Source of the DNA: Bacillus sp. REN10
GTDB taxonomy: Bacteria; Bacillota; Bacilli; Bacillales; Domibacillaceae
NCBI RefSeq assembly: GCF_016820555.1
Contig: NZ_JADHDW010000019.1
Coordinates: 1 to 38,214 of the forward strand
Direction of reading: 5' to 3'
DNA length: 38,214 bases
The translations under genes were made by a program, and so were the position numbers. This document shows, one piece after another, positions 25,766-33,141 of the stretch; position 1 is the stretch's first letter; every line of letters starts with the position of its first letter. The notes beneath the pieces were generated by a model. That model was given only the letters and a program-made list of their open reading frames with translations, ran no database searches and was not told the DNA's origin.

Positions 25766-27814
25766 TTACATTTTAAAGCGATTAACGGATGCCTGTAGTT
25801 CGTCTGCTAGCTGGCTCAATGCATGGGCGCTAGCGGAGATATCATCCATCGCCGCGTTTTGTTCTTCGGCCGCTGCTGCCACGTTTTGAGTATTCGCGGC
25901 GGATTGGATGCCCAGTTGATGAATCTCGTCCATTCCTTGCGTTAATTTCTGTGTACTGTTGGTGACTTGCTTGATCATCGTCGATACCGCTGTAGATTGT
26001 TCTTTCACTTCTTTGATCATTTCTACGATATCGTTAAAATATACACCCGTTTCATTGGATAAACTTAGTCCTTGTTTGACCGCATCTGTACTTGTATTCA
26101 TTGCTTCCGTGACATTCATTGAAACGGTTTGAATGTCTGTTATTAAGCTTTTAATACTGTCTGCTGCTTGAGCGGATTGCTCAGCTAATTTTTTCACTTC
26201 ATCGGCGACAATGGCAAACCCTTTTCCGTGCTCTCCGGCTCTAGCTGCTTCAATGGCCGCGTTTAATGCAAGTAAGTTGGTTTCTGTAGAAATATCTGTA
26301 ATAAAGTCGATGATTTTCCCGATCTCTGTCGATTTTTGCCCGAGCTCTTTCATTTTATTTGCTGTGGCTGATTGAGTTTCATCTATATGTTGAATTTGTT
26401 TCAAGGATTCAGTAATTTTGCTGTAGCCTAATTCGGCTTTTGAATTTGTCTGTTCAATCGCCTCAGTGATGGAGGAGACGGATGTTCTTGCTTGTTCCAT
26501 TTGATCAACCATATCGATCATCACTTCATGAGATGAGCTGACGTTTGAGGCTTGAACTTCTGCTCCGTGAGCCATCTCCTGAATGGAGCTGGAAATTTGC
26601 TCGGTGGCTTTACTTGTTTGCATCGCACTCGCAGATAACTCTTCACTCGTGGCGGCCACTTGGCTTGCTTGATCATTTAACTGATAAACGATATTCGTTA
26701 AATTATCCTTCATCTTATTTAAATAACCGATCATTTGGCCAAACTCATCCTGGCTTTTGGAGTCAATGGACTGCGTTAAATCACATTCTGCAACCGCTTC
26801 AGCTAAACGATTTACTTCTTTAATGTTTCGCACAATCCCGTTTGTATAGAAGAGAATCAGTCCAACAATGAGAGCAAGTCCGATGATTGAAACGACAATT
26901 AGCAATTTGATTAAACTTGTTAAGCTGCCATACAGTTCTTTTTCAGGAGCAACAAGTGCAATGGTCCAGCCCGTTTCAGGAATTTTTTTAAAAAAGATTT
27001 GGTTTTTTCCATTTTTATCTTCATATTGTAGCTGGCCTGATTCTTTAGCTGTTAGATCTTTTCCAATAGCAGCAAGCGACTGGTTGGGATGATTTTCTAT
27101 TTGTAGGTCGATCGTTTCTTCTTGATGAGGACTCGCTAAAAAATTTCCTTTTTGATCGAGCAAGAAAGCATGGCCCGTTTTTCCGACTTTTAAATGAGAC
27201 ACTAGCGATTTCAAATTACTTAAGTCGATATCACCCGTTACGACACCAGAAAATTGGTTGTCTTTGTTATAGAAAGGAGCCGTGACGGTGATCATGGATA
27301 CATTAAGCGCTTGATCATAATATGCAGGAGAAAAGACTGTGCTTTTTTGCGTGTTTTCACCAATTGTATACCACTCTTGGCTCGGATAATTATAACTCGG
27401 ATCATTATAAACATCGGTCGTTTTCATACCGCCATCTTCTTTATACGCATAAGTAGAAAAGAATTTTTGATCTTTTTTATAGGTGTAAGGGGCAAAAAAT
27501 ACACCGCCACCGTACGAGCTATCATGGGTCGCAAATGACTTCTTTACAATTTCTTCATATTGCTTCACCGTTAACGTGTTTGTGACAATATCTAGCTCTC
27601 TAGCAATTAATTCGGGAATTTTCGCATGGGTCGTTAAATCGTTTTCAATCGCTTCAATTGAATGGTCCAATTTATTTTCCATGCTCGTTTGAATTTCTTT
27701 TTCTAGAGCGTCTTTTGTTTTCCAATACGTTAACAACATAATGGATACCACAATAAAAATTAACAGAGGCAACATGAATACTAACGTTCTCATCTTTACA
27801 CTTTTAAACTGCAT
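25766..27814 (-). CDS. Methyl-accepting chemotaxis protein with double Cache sensor
   Basis: This is a membrane chemoreceptor of 682 residues. Membrane segment 1 is about 9-30. The extracellular dCache_1-type ligand domain is about 35-290, with YPSQEWYTI (Trp 148, Tyr 149), [12 protein letters not shown] and GVVTGDIDL (Asp 195). A second membrane segment ([20 protein letters not shown]) is followed by HAMP and the signalling domain with [20 protein letters not shown] and [18 protein letters not shown]. The amino-acid-sensing dCache motif needs an Arg two residues before the Trp; a Gln (146) stands there, so a non-amino-acid ligand is possible. ATG 27814 follows AAGGGGG. The gene is monocistronic. 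Confidence 0.93.
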   Translation of the reverse strand: MQFKSVKMRTLVFMLPLLIFIVVSIMLLTYWKTKDALEKEIQTSMENKLDHSIEAIENDLTTHAKIPELIARELDIVTNTLTVKQYEEIVKKSFATHDSSYGGGVFFAPYTYKKDQKFFSTYAYKEDGGMKTTDVYNDPSYNYPSQEWYTIGENTQKSTVFSPAYYDQALNVSMITVTAPFYNKDNQFSGVVTGDIDLSNLKSLVSHLKVGKTGHAFLLDQKGNFLASPHQEETIDLQIENHPNQSLAAIGKDLTAKESGQLQYEDKNGKNQIFFKKIPETGWTIALVAPEKELYGSLTSLIKLLIVVSIIGLALIVGLILFYTNGIVRNIKEVNRLAEAVAECDLTQSIDSKSQDEFGQMIGYLNKMKDNLTNIVYQLNDQASQVAATSEELSASAMQTSKATEQISSSIQEMAHGAEVQASNVSSSHEVMIDMVDQMEQARTSVSSITEAIEQTNSKAELGYSKITESLKQIQHIDETQSATANKMKELGQKSTEIGKIIDFITDISTETNLLALNAAIEAARAGEHGKGFAIVADEVKKLAEQSAQAADSIKSLITDIQTVSMNVTEAMNTSTDAVKQGLSLSNETGVYFNDIVEMIKEVKEQSTAVSTMIKQVTNSTQKLTQGMDEIHQLGIQSAANTQNVAAAAEEQNAAMDDISASAHALSQLADELQASVNRFKM

Positions 27815-27896
27815 GAAACAAGCCCCCTTTTTTGCTGTTATTAAGACTATTTTACCATGAATTAAGTAACTTTTACATGTAATTTCTCGAGCTTTG

Positions 27897-27931
27897 TCGA
27901 CAGGTGCCTGTCACGCCCCGGATTTTGTCGA
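27897..27931 (+). repeat. REP-like palindromic element, copy 6
   Basis: TCGACAGGTG-CCTGT-CACGCCCCGG, then ATTTTGTCGA. It keeps 6-bp terminal inverted repeats TCGACA/TGTCGA. It lies between divergent genes. The rest of the 27815-28212 spacer holds no ORF, riboswitch or clear promoter that I can support. Confidence 0.85.
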
Positions 27932-28212
27932 GAGCTCGTCCATGATGTGCACGGGCTATTTCTTTGTTTTTGTTGCAGTTTTGCAAGTGGACTTGTAGTT
28001 TTGCAGTGTTTTAGGTGAGGAAAAGCAAGCGGAAGTGTAGAAAGAAGGCGGTGGTGTTTAATTTTTTAGAAAATTCACTATTTTGGCACAACATTTGCTT
28101 ATATATATTCGTCAACGATCGTAAGCTTTTGACAATCGGTTAGCTGAACAAGGGAGAAGTTGACATTTTAGGGGGATCAGTCACAAGTCAAAAAACAAAG
28201 GGGGAGTCTCAG

Positions 28213-29598
28213 ATGGTTGAAATTTTAAAGCCTCATGAGGAGAAGAAGGATGATTTTGCTCTAGAGAAAGTGCCTGTTGAGGGGCGGTCTATGAGCTGGT
28301 TGAGCATTACTAATGTTACTTTAGGGGTGGCTACGGCAATGCTGTTCATTCAAATGGGCAGTTTAATGGCGATACAATTTGGTGCAGTTAATGCATTGAT
28401 TGCCGAAGTGTACGCCACGATTGTAGCTGGAGTATTAGGAATAGGTATTTGCTACTATGCGGCGAAGTCTGGGTTGAATGTGAATTTAATGGCCCGGGGT
28501 GGAGGATTTGGTTACTTTGGTGCTTCGATTACTTCATTAATATATGCCACGAATTTCATTATGTATTGTGCGATTGAAGGGTCCATTATGGCAGCGGCGG
28601 TTCATGAATATGTGCCTTTTATCCCTGTTTGGGGGTTGATGGTGTTCTTCGGTTTGATCGTGATTCCACTGAATTGGTTTGGAATTAAGCAGTTAGACAA
28701 GCTGCAGAAATGGTCGTTGCCGCTGTTTGTTTTACTGCTCGGGGCAGGATTTTTCCTTGTTTCAAAAAATTCAACGTTTGAAGGTAGTATATGGACATTT
28801 CTTCCAGAAGGGGGAGAAGTGGGTGGGGCTTCGCTGCTTGCTTGTATCGGAATTATGAATGGGCTCGTTGGGATTATGGCCTTACTCGTGTCGGATTACG
28901 CAAGATTTATTAAAAAAGAGGAGTTTAAAGTTGGGGTATTTGCGGTTGGCTTTTTGCCGCAGTTAGTTTGTTTCTTAGTGATGGGAAGCATTGGTGTTTG
29001 GTTCGGTGTACAAATGGGAGAAGAGAATCCGGGGATTTATTTCGTACAAATTCTTGGAATTGGTGGTGCGCTATTTACCATTTTGACACAATTGCGAATT
29101 AATATTACCAACTTATACAGCAGTTCGTTATCATTAGCTAACTTTTTTGAAAACGTATTCAATTTCAAGCCGAGCCGCAATTTTTGGGTGGTGTTTACAT
29201 CCGTTGTGGCGATTGTTTTAATGCTAGGCGGTGTGATCAATCATATTGGAAGCTTGCTCACGTTCCAAGGTGTGTTTCTTTTATCATGGGCAGCCGTGCT
29301 GTTATCAGATGCGGTCGTCGTGAAGAGAATGCTAAAAATTGGGCCAAGATACTTTGAACATCGGCAAGAATATTTATACGCTTGGAATCCGGTCGGTGTC
29401 GGCTCCCTGATTATCGCCAGTGTGGTCGGATCGATTGCGGCCTTCGGATACATGGGAGTCTTTCTGCAAAACGTCGCCGCTTTCTTCGCCGCCATCCTCG
29501 CCTTCATCCTAACAATAGCACTCGCCATTGCTACAAAAGGCAAATACTACAGCAAAAAAGCAGCCGAAGACATCGGTACAGACGAATATATTGCCTAG
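28213..29598 (+). CDS. NCS1 family nucleobase:cation symporter (cytosine/purine permease-like)
   Basis: This integral membrane transporter takes up purine or pyrimidine bases or related compounds with cations. The 461-residue protein has about 12 hydrophobic segments. It fits the CodB/purine-cytosine permease branch: an N-terminal FALEKVPVEGRSMSWLSI stretch, ARGGGFGYFGASITSLIYA in helix 3, GIMNGLVGIMALLVSDYARF, and INITNLYSSSLSLANFFENVF. ATG 28213 follows GGGGGAG. No purine riboswitch or other known leader is visible upstream. In this neighbourhood it could import bases produced by surface nucleotidases after further cleavage; the exact substrate cannot be read from sequence. Copy 7 of the palindrome starts on its stop codon. 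Confidence 0.88.
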   Translation: MVEILKPHEEKKDDFALEKVPVEGRSMSWLSITNVTLGVATAMLFIQMGSLMAIQFGAVNALIAEVYATIVAGVLGIGICYYAAKSGLNVNLMARGGGFGYFGASITSLIYATNFIMYCAIEGSIMAAAVHEYVPFIPVWGLMVFFGLIVIPLNWFGIKQLDKLQKWSLPLFVLLLGAGFFLVSKNSTFEGSIWTFLPEGGEVGGASLLACIGIMNGLVGIMALLVSDYARFIKKEEFKVGVFAVGFLPQLVCFLVMGSIGVWFGVQMGEENPGIYFVQILGIGGALFTILTQLRINITNLYSSSLSLANFFENVFNFKPSRNFWVVFTSVVAIVLMLGGVINHIGSLLTFQGVFLLSWAAVLLSDAVVVKRMLKIGPRYFEHRQEYLYAWNPVGVGSLIIASVVGSIAAFGYMGVFLQNVAAFFAAILAFILTIALAIATKGKYYSKKAAEDIGTDEYIA

Positions 29599-29627
29599 GT
29601 GCCTGGCACGCCCCGGGTTTCGTCGAA
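29598..29627 (+). repeat. REP-like palindromic element, copy 7
   Basis: GGTGCC-T-GGCACG, CCCCGGG, then TTTCGTCGAA. The loop is altered so that GTGCC and GGCAC pair around one T. The first G is the last base of the TAG stop of the permease gene, exactly as in copy 1. Confidence 0.85.
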
Positions 29628-29660
29628 AGCTCTGCGGATGAAATATGTCGCAGAGTTTTT
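29628..29660 (+). terminator. Terminator of the permease gene
   Basis: CTCTGCG (29630-29636) pairs with CGCAGAG (29649-29655), followed by TTTTT. Confidence 0.85.
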
Positions 29661-29737
29661 GGGTTGGTTACTTCTTTTTGTTCATATATTGAAAGCAGGG
29701 AGGGAGTTTTATTATTTTTTAGAAAGAAGGGATCAAC

Positions 29738-30115
29738 ATGGCTGTGAAATTCATCAAGATTGCTGTGGTGTATTTTGCTTTAGGCGTTTTGCTTGGTTAC
29801 TATATGTCCATTCAGCACACGTATACGTTAACGGGAGTTCATGTTCACTTGCTTTTACTTGGCTGGGTAGCGTTCATGTTTGCGGGTATTATTTATTATC
29901 TATTTCCGTCACTTACATTTGGAAAGATCGCCAAAGCTCACTATTGGCTGCACAACATCGGCCTTCCTATTATGATGATTGCCTTAACCTTCCTTCTTGC
30001 AACAAAAGACGACAGCTTCACACTTTGGGTAGCGCTAGGATCCACACTGACGACACTCGGCATCCTCCTCTTCGTATACAACATACTCGCTAACCTCAAA
30101 ACCGTACCAAAATAG
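29738..30115 (+). CDS. Small four-helix membrane protein related to heme-copper oxidase subunit I
   Basis: The protein has 125 residues with four predicted membrane helices (about 5-23, 33-58, 70-87, 95-115). The stretch TGVHVHLLLLGWVAFMFAGIIYYLFP resembles helix II of cytochrome oxidase/nitric oxide reductase subunit I, including the HxH pair. Such short stand-alone proteins are common in Bacillaceae and often annotated as cytochrome oxidase-like, but the catalytic copper-site histidines of full subunits are absent. Heme binding is possible, not shown. ATG 29738 follows AAGAAGGG. The perfect palindrome copy 8 fills the gap to the convergent small gene. Confidence 0.72.
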   Translation: MAVKFIKIAVVYFALGVLLGYYMSIQHTYTLTGVHVHLLLLGWVAFMFAGIIYYLFPSLTFGKIAKAHYWLHNIGLPIMMIALTFLLATKDDSFTLWVALGSTLTTLGILLFVYNILANLKTVPK

Positions 30116-30155
30116 AAAAACCGGGGGGTGCCAGGCACCCCCCGGTTTTTGTCGA
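30116..30155. repeat. REP-like palindromic element, copy 8 (perfect palindrome, bidirectional terminator)
   Basis: AAAAACCGGGGGGTGCC and GGCACCCCCCGGTTTTT are perfect 17-bp arms around a single A (30116-30150), then GTCGA. It starts on the base after a TAG and ends 2 bp before the stop of the convergent gene. With A/T runs on both sides it should work as a terminator in both directions. Confidence 0.92.
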
Positions 30156-30157
30156 TT

Positions 30158-30367
30158 TTATTTCTTTTTCGTTGGCTGCGGGTCGATTTTTTCTCCGTTG
30201 TTGCCTAGTAAAAAGAAGGAGATGACACCTGATAAGATGACAGCGCCAGCCGTGATTAGTAGGCGCGTCTGCCAGTCAATCATCGAGAAATCCTTCTCCA
30301 GTCTCCATGTGGCTAAAATCGCGACCACGACCATAATCGGCACCGTAAACGTCATTCGCTTCTTCAT
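30158..30367 (-). CDS. Small two-helix membrane protein (DUF4229-like or unassigned)
   Basis: The product has 69 residues: a basic start, a hydrophobic segment (about 7-19), a short polar loop with TWRLEKDFSMIDWQTR, a second membrane segment (about 35-54) and a Lys-rich end. I do not recognise the family with confidence. ATG 30367 is preceded by GGGGGTAAGGTG, a reasonable ribosome site. The gene is flanked on both sides by copies 8 and 9 of the palindromic family. It is likely a real small membrane protein of unknown function. Confidence 0.6.
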   Translation of the reverse strand: MKKRMTFTVPIMVVVAILATWRLEKDFSMIDWQTRLLITAGAVILSGVISFFLLGNNGEKIDPQPTKKK

Positions 30368-30402
30368 TCACCTTACCCCCTTTACAAAACAAGTGTAGCA
30401 TA

Positions 30403-30437
30403 CGGGGCGTGCCTGTCACGCCCCGGTTTTTGTCGAA
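30403..30437 (+). repeat. REP-like palindromic element, copy 9 (upstream of the transposase)
   Basis: CGGGGCGTG-CCTGT-CACGCCCCG has perfect 9-bp arms, then GTTTTTGTCGAA. Relative to copy 2 the stem carries a compensated change (G-C to C-G) and the mismatch is repaired. It lies 225 bp upstream of the RAYT-type gene. Confidence 0.92.
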
Positions 30438-30544
30438 ATAATTTCTTCTTGGTGGGAAGGGTTTGGAGAGGGGGTTGTCTAATAGGTTGAGGGACGGGTC
30501 GTTTTGGCTTGTATGTTGTCTAATGATTAAGGAGGTTATTGATC

Positions 30545-30661
30545 GTGATGTTGTTGTCTCATTTTCTTTCGCTGTCTTATTGTCCGCCCACTGCTACTGG
30601 TTTTTCCTCTGGCTCTGACGGTTCCTGTTCACAAAATTTCTCTCTAAAGGAACGAACATAA
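30545..30661 (+). CDS. Possible small ORF translationally coupled to the transposase
   Basis: A GTG-initiated frame of 38 codons (MMLLSHFLSLSYCPPT..., ending SLKERT) stands 9 nt behind a consensus AAGGAGG (30529-30535). Its TAA ends one base before the transposase ATG. The Ser/Leu/Cys-rich peptide has no recognised family. The strong ribosome site and tight coupling argue for translation; the composition does not. Direct repeats GTTGTCTAAT lie at 30474-30483 and 30515-30524. Confidence 0.3.
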   Translation: MMLLSHFLSLSYCPPTATGFSSGSDGSCSQNFSLKERT

Positions 30662-30662
30662 C

Positions 30663-31247
30663 ATGCCGCGAAAGAGAAGAACGTGGATTCCGGAAAAGTT
30701 TTATCACATTGTCTCCCGCGGAAATCGCCGCGATCCGCTGTTTTATTGCTCCGAGGACTTCGAAGCCTTCTTCCATATTCTCCATCAGCTCCACGAAACC
30801 CACTCGTTCGAACTCGCTTCCTATTGCTTAATGACGAATCATTTTCACTTGCAACTACGCTCAACAAAACAACCGATTTCAAAAGTCATGTCTCTGCTCA
30901 ACAAACGGTTTGCGAATTATTTCAATACCCGCTATAACGTGAGCGGCCATGTATTTGAAAAACGCTTTTTCGCCGAAGTGATTTATGACTATGAGGAAAT
31001 GCTTCGCGTCAGTCGCTACATTCATTTGAATCCTGTCGCCGCTCACATGGTCGACCGCCCCGAACTTTATCCGTGGAGCAGCTATTCATTTTACCATGCT
31101 GCCGCTAGTGATGAACAAATGCCCCCTTACATGAACCTTGACCCCATCCTCGTCGGCTACTCTGGCACTCAAAAAGAACAGGAGCAGCAATATTGCGAGA
31201 TGATCAACGATTGGCTGCTTGAAAAAGAGCTTTCGCTTTCCAAATAA
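30663..31247 (+). CDS. REP-associated tyrosine transposase (RAYT, Y1/TnpA_REP family)
   Basis: This single-strand DNA endonuclease/transferase of the IS200-like Y1 HUH superfamily has 194 residues. Visible motifs are HIVSRGNRRDPLF (about 15-27), YCLMTNHFHLQLRS with the HUH pair His60/His62, LNKRFANYFNTRYNVSGHVFEKRFFAEVI (about 79-107, in overlapping parts), RYIHLNPVAAH with candidate catalytic Tyr119, and YPWSSY (136-141). Lone genes of this family are thought to act on short REP palindromes spread in the genome. Here at least 11 palindromes of one family surround it. ATG 30663 follows AAAGGAACGAACATAAC. There are no terminal repeats of its own, so it looks domesticated, not part of an intact insertion sequence. 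Confidence 0.9.
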   Translation: MPRKRRTWIPEKFYHIVSRGNRRDPLFYCSEDFEAFFHILHQLHETHSFELASYCLMTNHFHLQLRSTKQPISKVMSLLNKRFANYFNTRYNVSGHVFEKRFFAEVIYDYEEMLRVSRYIHLNPVAAHMVDRPELYPWSSYSFYHAAASDEQMPPYMNLDPILVGYSGTQKEQEQQYCEMINDWLLEKELSLSK

Positions 31248-31286
31248 AAAAGAAGCCTCCCGCTGAAACAGGAGACGCCTCTTTTA
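31247..31286. terminator. Imperfect terminator between RAYT and murB
   Basis: AAAAGA/TCTTTT plus inner GC/GC and TCC/GGA pairs form an imperfect stem with A and T runs on the outside. It lies between convergent genes. Confidence 0.55.
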
Positions 31287-31291
31287 AAAAA

Positions 31292-32221
31292 TTATTCGTT
31301 TTCCCCGATAATTTTTACTTCACGTTCTAAGTCGACGTTGAATTTTTCCTTCACCGTTTTTTGCACATGCTTAATCAGCGCAATATAGTCGCTCGCCGTC
31401 GCATTGTCGATGTTGACGATAAAGCCCGCGTGCTTAGTGGAAACTTCCGCCCCACCAATTCGCGTTCCTTGCAAGCCGCTGTCTTGAATGAGCTTGCCGG
31501 CGTAATATCCAGGTGGGCGTTTAAAGACGCTTCCGCAAGATGGATACTCAAGCGGCTGCATCGTTTCTCTTCGGTTCGTTAAGTCATCCATCACTGCTTT
31601 AATATCATCGTAGTTTCCCGGTTTTAATTGGAATCCTGCTTCGAGCACGATGTATCCGTTCGCTGGGATGTTGCTTGTGCGGTAAGATAAATCGAGCTCT
31701 GTCGCTGCAAGCTTTAACAGTTCGCCTTCTCGAGTCACGACGATCGCATAATCAAGGACATCCTTAATCTCTCCGCCGTATGCTCCGGCATTCATAAATA
31801 ACGCGCCTCCGACTGAGCCAGGAATGCCGCACGCAAATTCGAGTCCAGTTAATTTCGCTTGTAGCGCTTCTCGAGAGGCTTGGATAATTGCTGCCCCGCT
31901 TTGAGCAACGAGCATATCATTCTCTGAAACATAAATTTTATTTAAAAATTCCAAGTTCATCACGATGCCGCGAATGCCGCCATCTCTGACAATTAAGTTT
32001 GACCCATTGCCCAAAAGCGTTAGAGGGATTTTGCTCTCATTAGCGAACTTTACCACACTTTGCACTTCTTCATACGTCGATGGCGTGACGAATAAATCCG
32101 CTTTTCCCCCTAGTTTGGTGTACGTATGATCTTTTAAATATTCATCAAGGTGAACATGCTCTTTATTCACCACAGTTTGTAGCTGATCGTAAAATTGACG
32201 ATAATCAGTCACTTCTATCAT
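31292..32221 (-). CDS. murB: UDP-N-acetylenolpyruvoylglucosamine reductase MurB
   Basis: This is the FAD/NADPH enzyme that makes UDP-N-acetylmuramate in cytoplasmic peptidoglycan precursor synthesis. The FAD-binding half shows [30 protein letters not shown] and [21 protein letters not shown]. The substrate half shows SCGSVFKRP (catalytic Ser), [21 protein letters not shown] and KHAGFIVN. At 309 residues it is a type IIb MurB. The frame begins with ATG 32221, but AAAAGGA touches that codon; GTG 32212 (product [11 protein letters not shown]...) has a 9-nt spacing and may be the true start. It stands alone, away from the division/cell-wall cluster. Confidence 0.95.
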   Translation of the reverse strand: MIEVTDYRQFYDQLQTVVNKEHVHLDEYLKDHTYTKLGGKADLFVTPSTYEEVQSVVKFANESKIPLTLLGNGSNLIVRDGGIRGIVMNLEFLNKIYVSENDMLVAQSGAAIIQASREALQAKLTGLEFACGIPGSVGGALFMNAGAYGGEIKDVLDYAIVVTREGELLKLAATELDLSYRTSNIPANGYIVLEAGFQLKPGNYDDIKAVMDDLTNRRETMQPLEYPSCGSVFKRPPGYYAGKLIQDSGLQGTRIGGAEVSTKHAGFIVNIDNATASDYIALIKHVQKTVKEKFNVDLEREVKIIGENE

Positions 32222-32348
32222 TCCTTTTCACATTTTCACTATAATGAATTATAGCAGTTTTTTTATTAAAGTATGATGATTTTGCTGAAGCATTTCAACT
32301 TTCATGTGAAAAAATCTTGTCAGAAATGAAAAAAAGAAGGTGTTATGG

Positions 32349-32789
32349 ATGAAAATATTAATTGATGCGGATGGTTGCCCGGTGGTGGATGAGGCATGCA
32401 AGGTGGCCAAGCAGTTTGGTCTTTCGGTACTGCTTTTTTGTGATACGGCGCATCATATGGCGCGTGAAGGGGCCGAGACGATCATCGTATCAAAGGGAGC
32501 GGATGCAGTTGACTTCGTTCTTGTGAATCGGGTGGAAAAAGGAGATCTCGTCGTCACACAAGATTACGGCTTGGCAGCGATGGTGCTGGCGAAGAAGGGA
32601 GCAGCGATCGATCAAAATGGACGAAGCTACACAGCGGACAATATTGATCAGCTACTGGATAGCCGGCATACAGCGAAGAAAATTCGCCAAGCCGGCGGGC
32701 GGTTGAAAGGGCCGAAAAAGCGGCGAAAAGAAGATAATATCGTATTCGAGCGGCAGCTAACCGCCTGGTGTGAACAGCAGCTTGGCTAA
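32349..32789 (+). CDS. yqxD: YaiI/YqxD family protein (DUF188, PIN-like)
   Basis: This is a small cytosolic protein of the UPF0178 family. The 146 residues contain the family landmarks KILIDADGCPVVDE at the N-terminus, DTAHHM, GADAVDFVLVNRVEKGDLVVTQDYGLAAMVLAKKG, the NGRSYTADNID segment, and the basic GGRLKGPKKRRKEDN near the C-terminus. The fold is PIN-like with conserved aspartates, so a nuclease or nucleotide-binding role has been suggested; no function is established. ATG 32349 is chosen since GAAGG overlaps the in-frame GTG 32340. In B. subtilis the gene lies near dnaG/sigA, not near murB. Confidence 0.9.
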   Translation: MKILIDADGCPVVDEACKVAKQFGLSVLLFCDTAHHMAREGAETIIVSKGADAVDFVLVNRVEKGDLVVTQDYGLAAMVLAKKGAAIDQNGRSYTADNIDQLLDSRHTAKKIRQAGGRLKGPKKRRKEDNIVFERQLTAWCEQQLG

Positions 32790-32844
32790 CATAGCTACTA
32801 GGATGAATGCGGGCAAGCAAACGAACACAATTAAATAGAAACCA

Positions 32845-32885
32845 AAAAAGCCACGGCATCGCCTCGACGATCCCGTGGCTTTTTC
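32845..32885. terminator. Strong bidirectional terminator after yqxD
   Basis: AAAAAGCCACGG pairs with CCGTGGCTTTTT, with an inner ATCG/CGAT stem in the loop. It abuts palindromic copy 10. Confidence 0.85.
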
Positions 32886-32918
32886 GACAAAACTCGGGTG
32901 GTGCCTGTCACCCCCCGA
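32884..32918 (-). repeat. REP-like palindromic element, copy 10
   Basis: On the minus strand: CGGGGGGTG-ACAGG-CACCACCCG, then AGTTTTGTCGA. The tail is on the minus-strand side, but the loop reads ACAGG instead of CCTGT, so the hairpin is flipped relative to its tail. It lies 13 bp upstream of the glycan operon promoter. Confidence 0.82.
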
Positions 32919-32930
32919 AAAAAGAATGTG

Positions 32931-32974
32931 TTTACAAATAAAAGGGGGGTCTTTATAATATTCTCTATAGAGAA
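32931..32974 (+). promoter_or_regulatory. Sigma-A promoter and palindromic operator of the glycan operon
   Basis: TTTACA (32931-32936) and TATAAT (32954-32959) are 17 nt apart, a near-consensus vegetative promoter. TTCTCTATAGAGAA (32961-32974) is a perfect 14-bp palindrome placed at the expected transcription start, where a repressor would block initiation. A leader of about 170 nt precedes the first gene. A weak TCGACAAAA...GGGGG match at 33090-33120 may be a decayed palindrome copy. Confidence 0.7.
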
Positions 32975-33141
32975 CAAATCGTTTTCTATATTGAACGGAA
33001 GCGAAGATTTGTTGTTAAAATAAATACTAATGATTTCCTATGCCATTAGAGAATGATCGTATGCTACGAAAGTACCTCTTGTTTGTGTGTTCGACAAAAT
33101 TAAGGGGGCTGGTACTTGTCAAATAAAAGGAGGGAGCAAGG

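Noticed and set aside
27935-28212. Purine or other riboswitch before the nucleobase permease
   Set aside because: No conserved purine riboswitch core or terminator/antiterminator pair is visible.
33090-33120. Possible twelfth palindrome copy (TTCGACAAAA then GGGGG)
   Set aside because: Only the tail matches; the hairpin core is not recognisable, so it is not counted.
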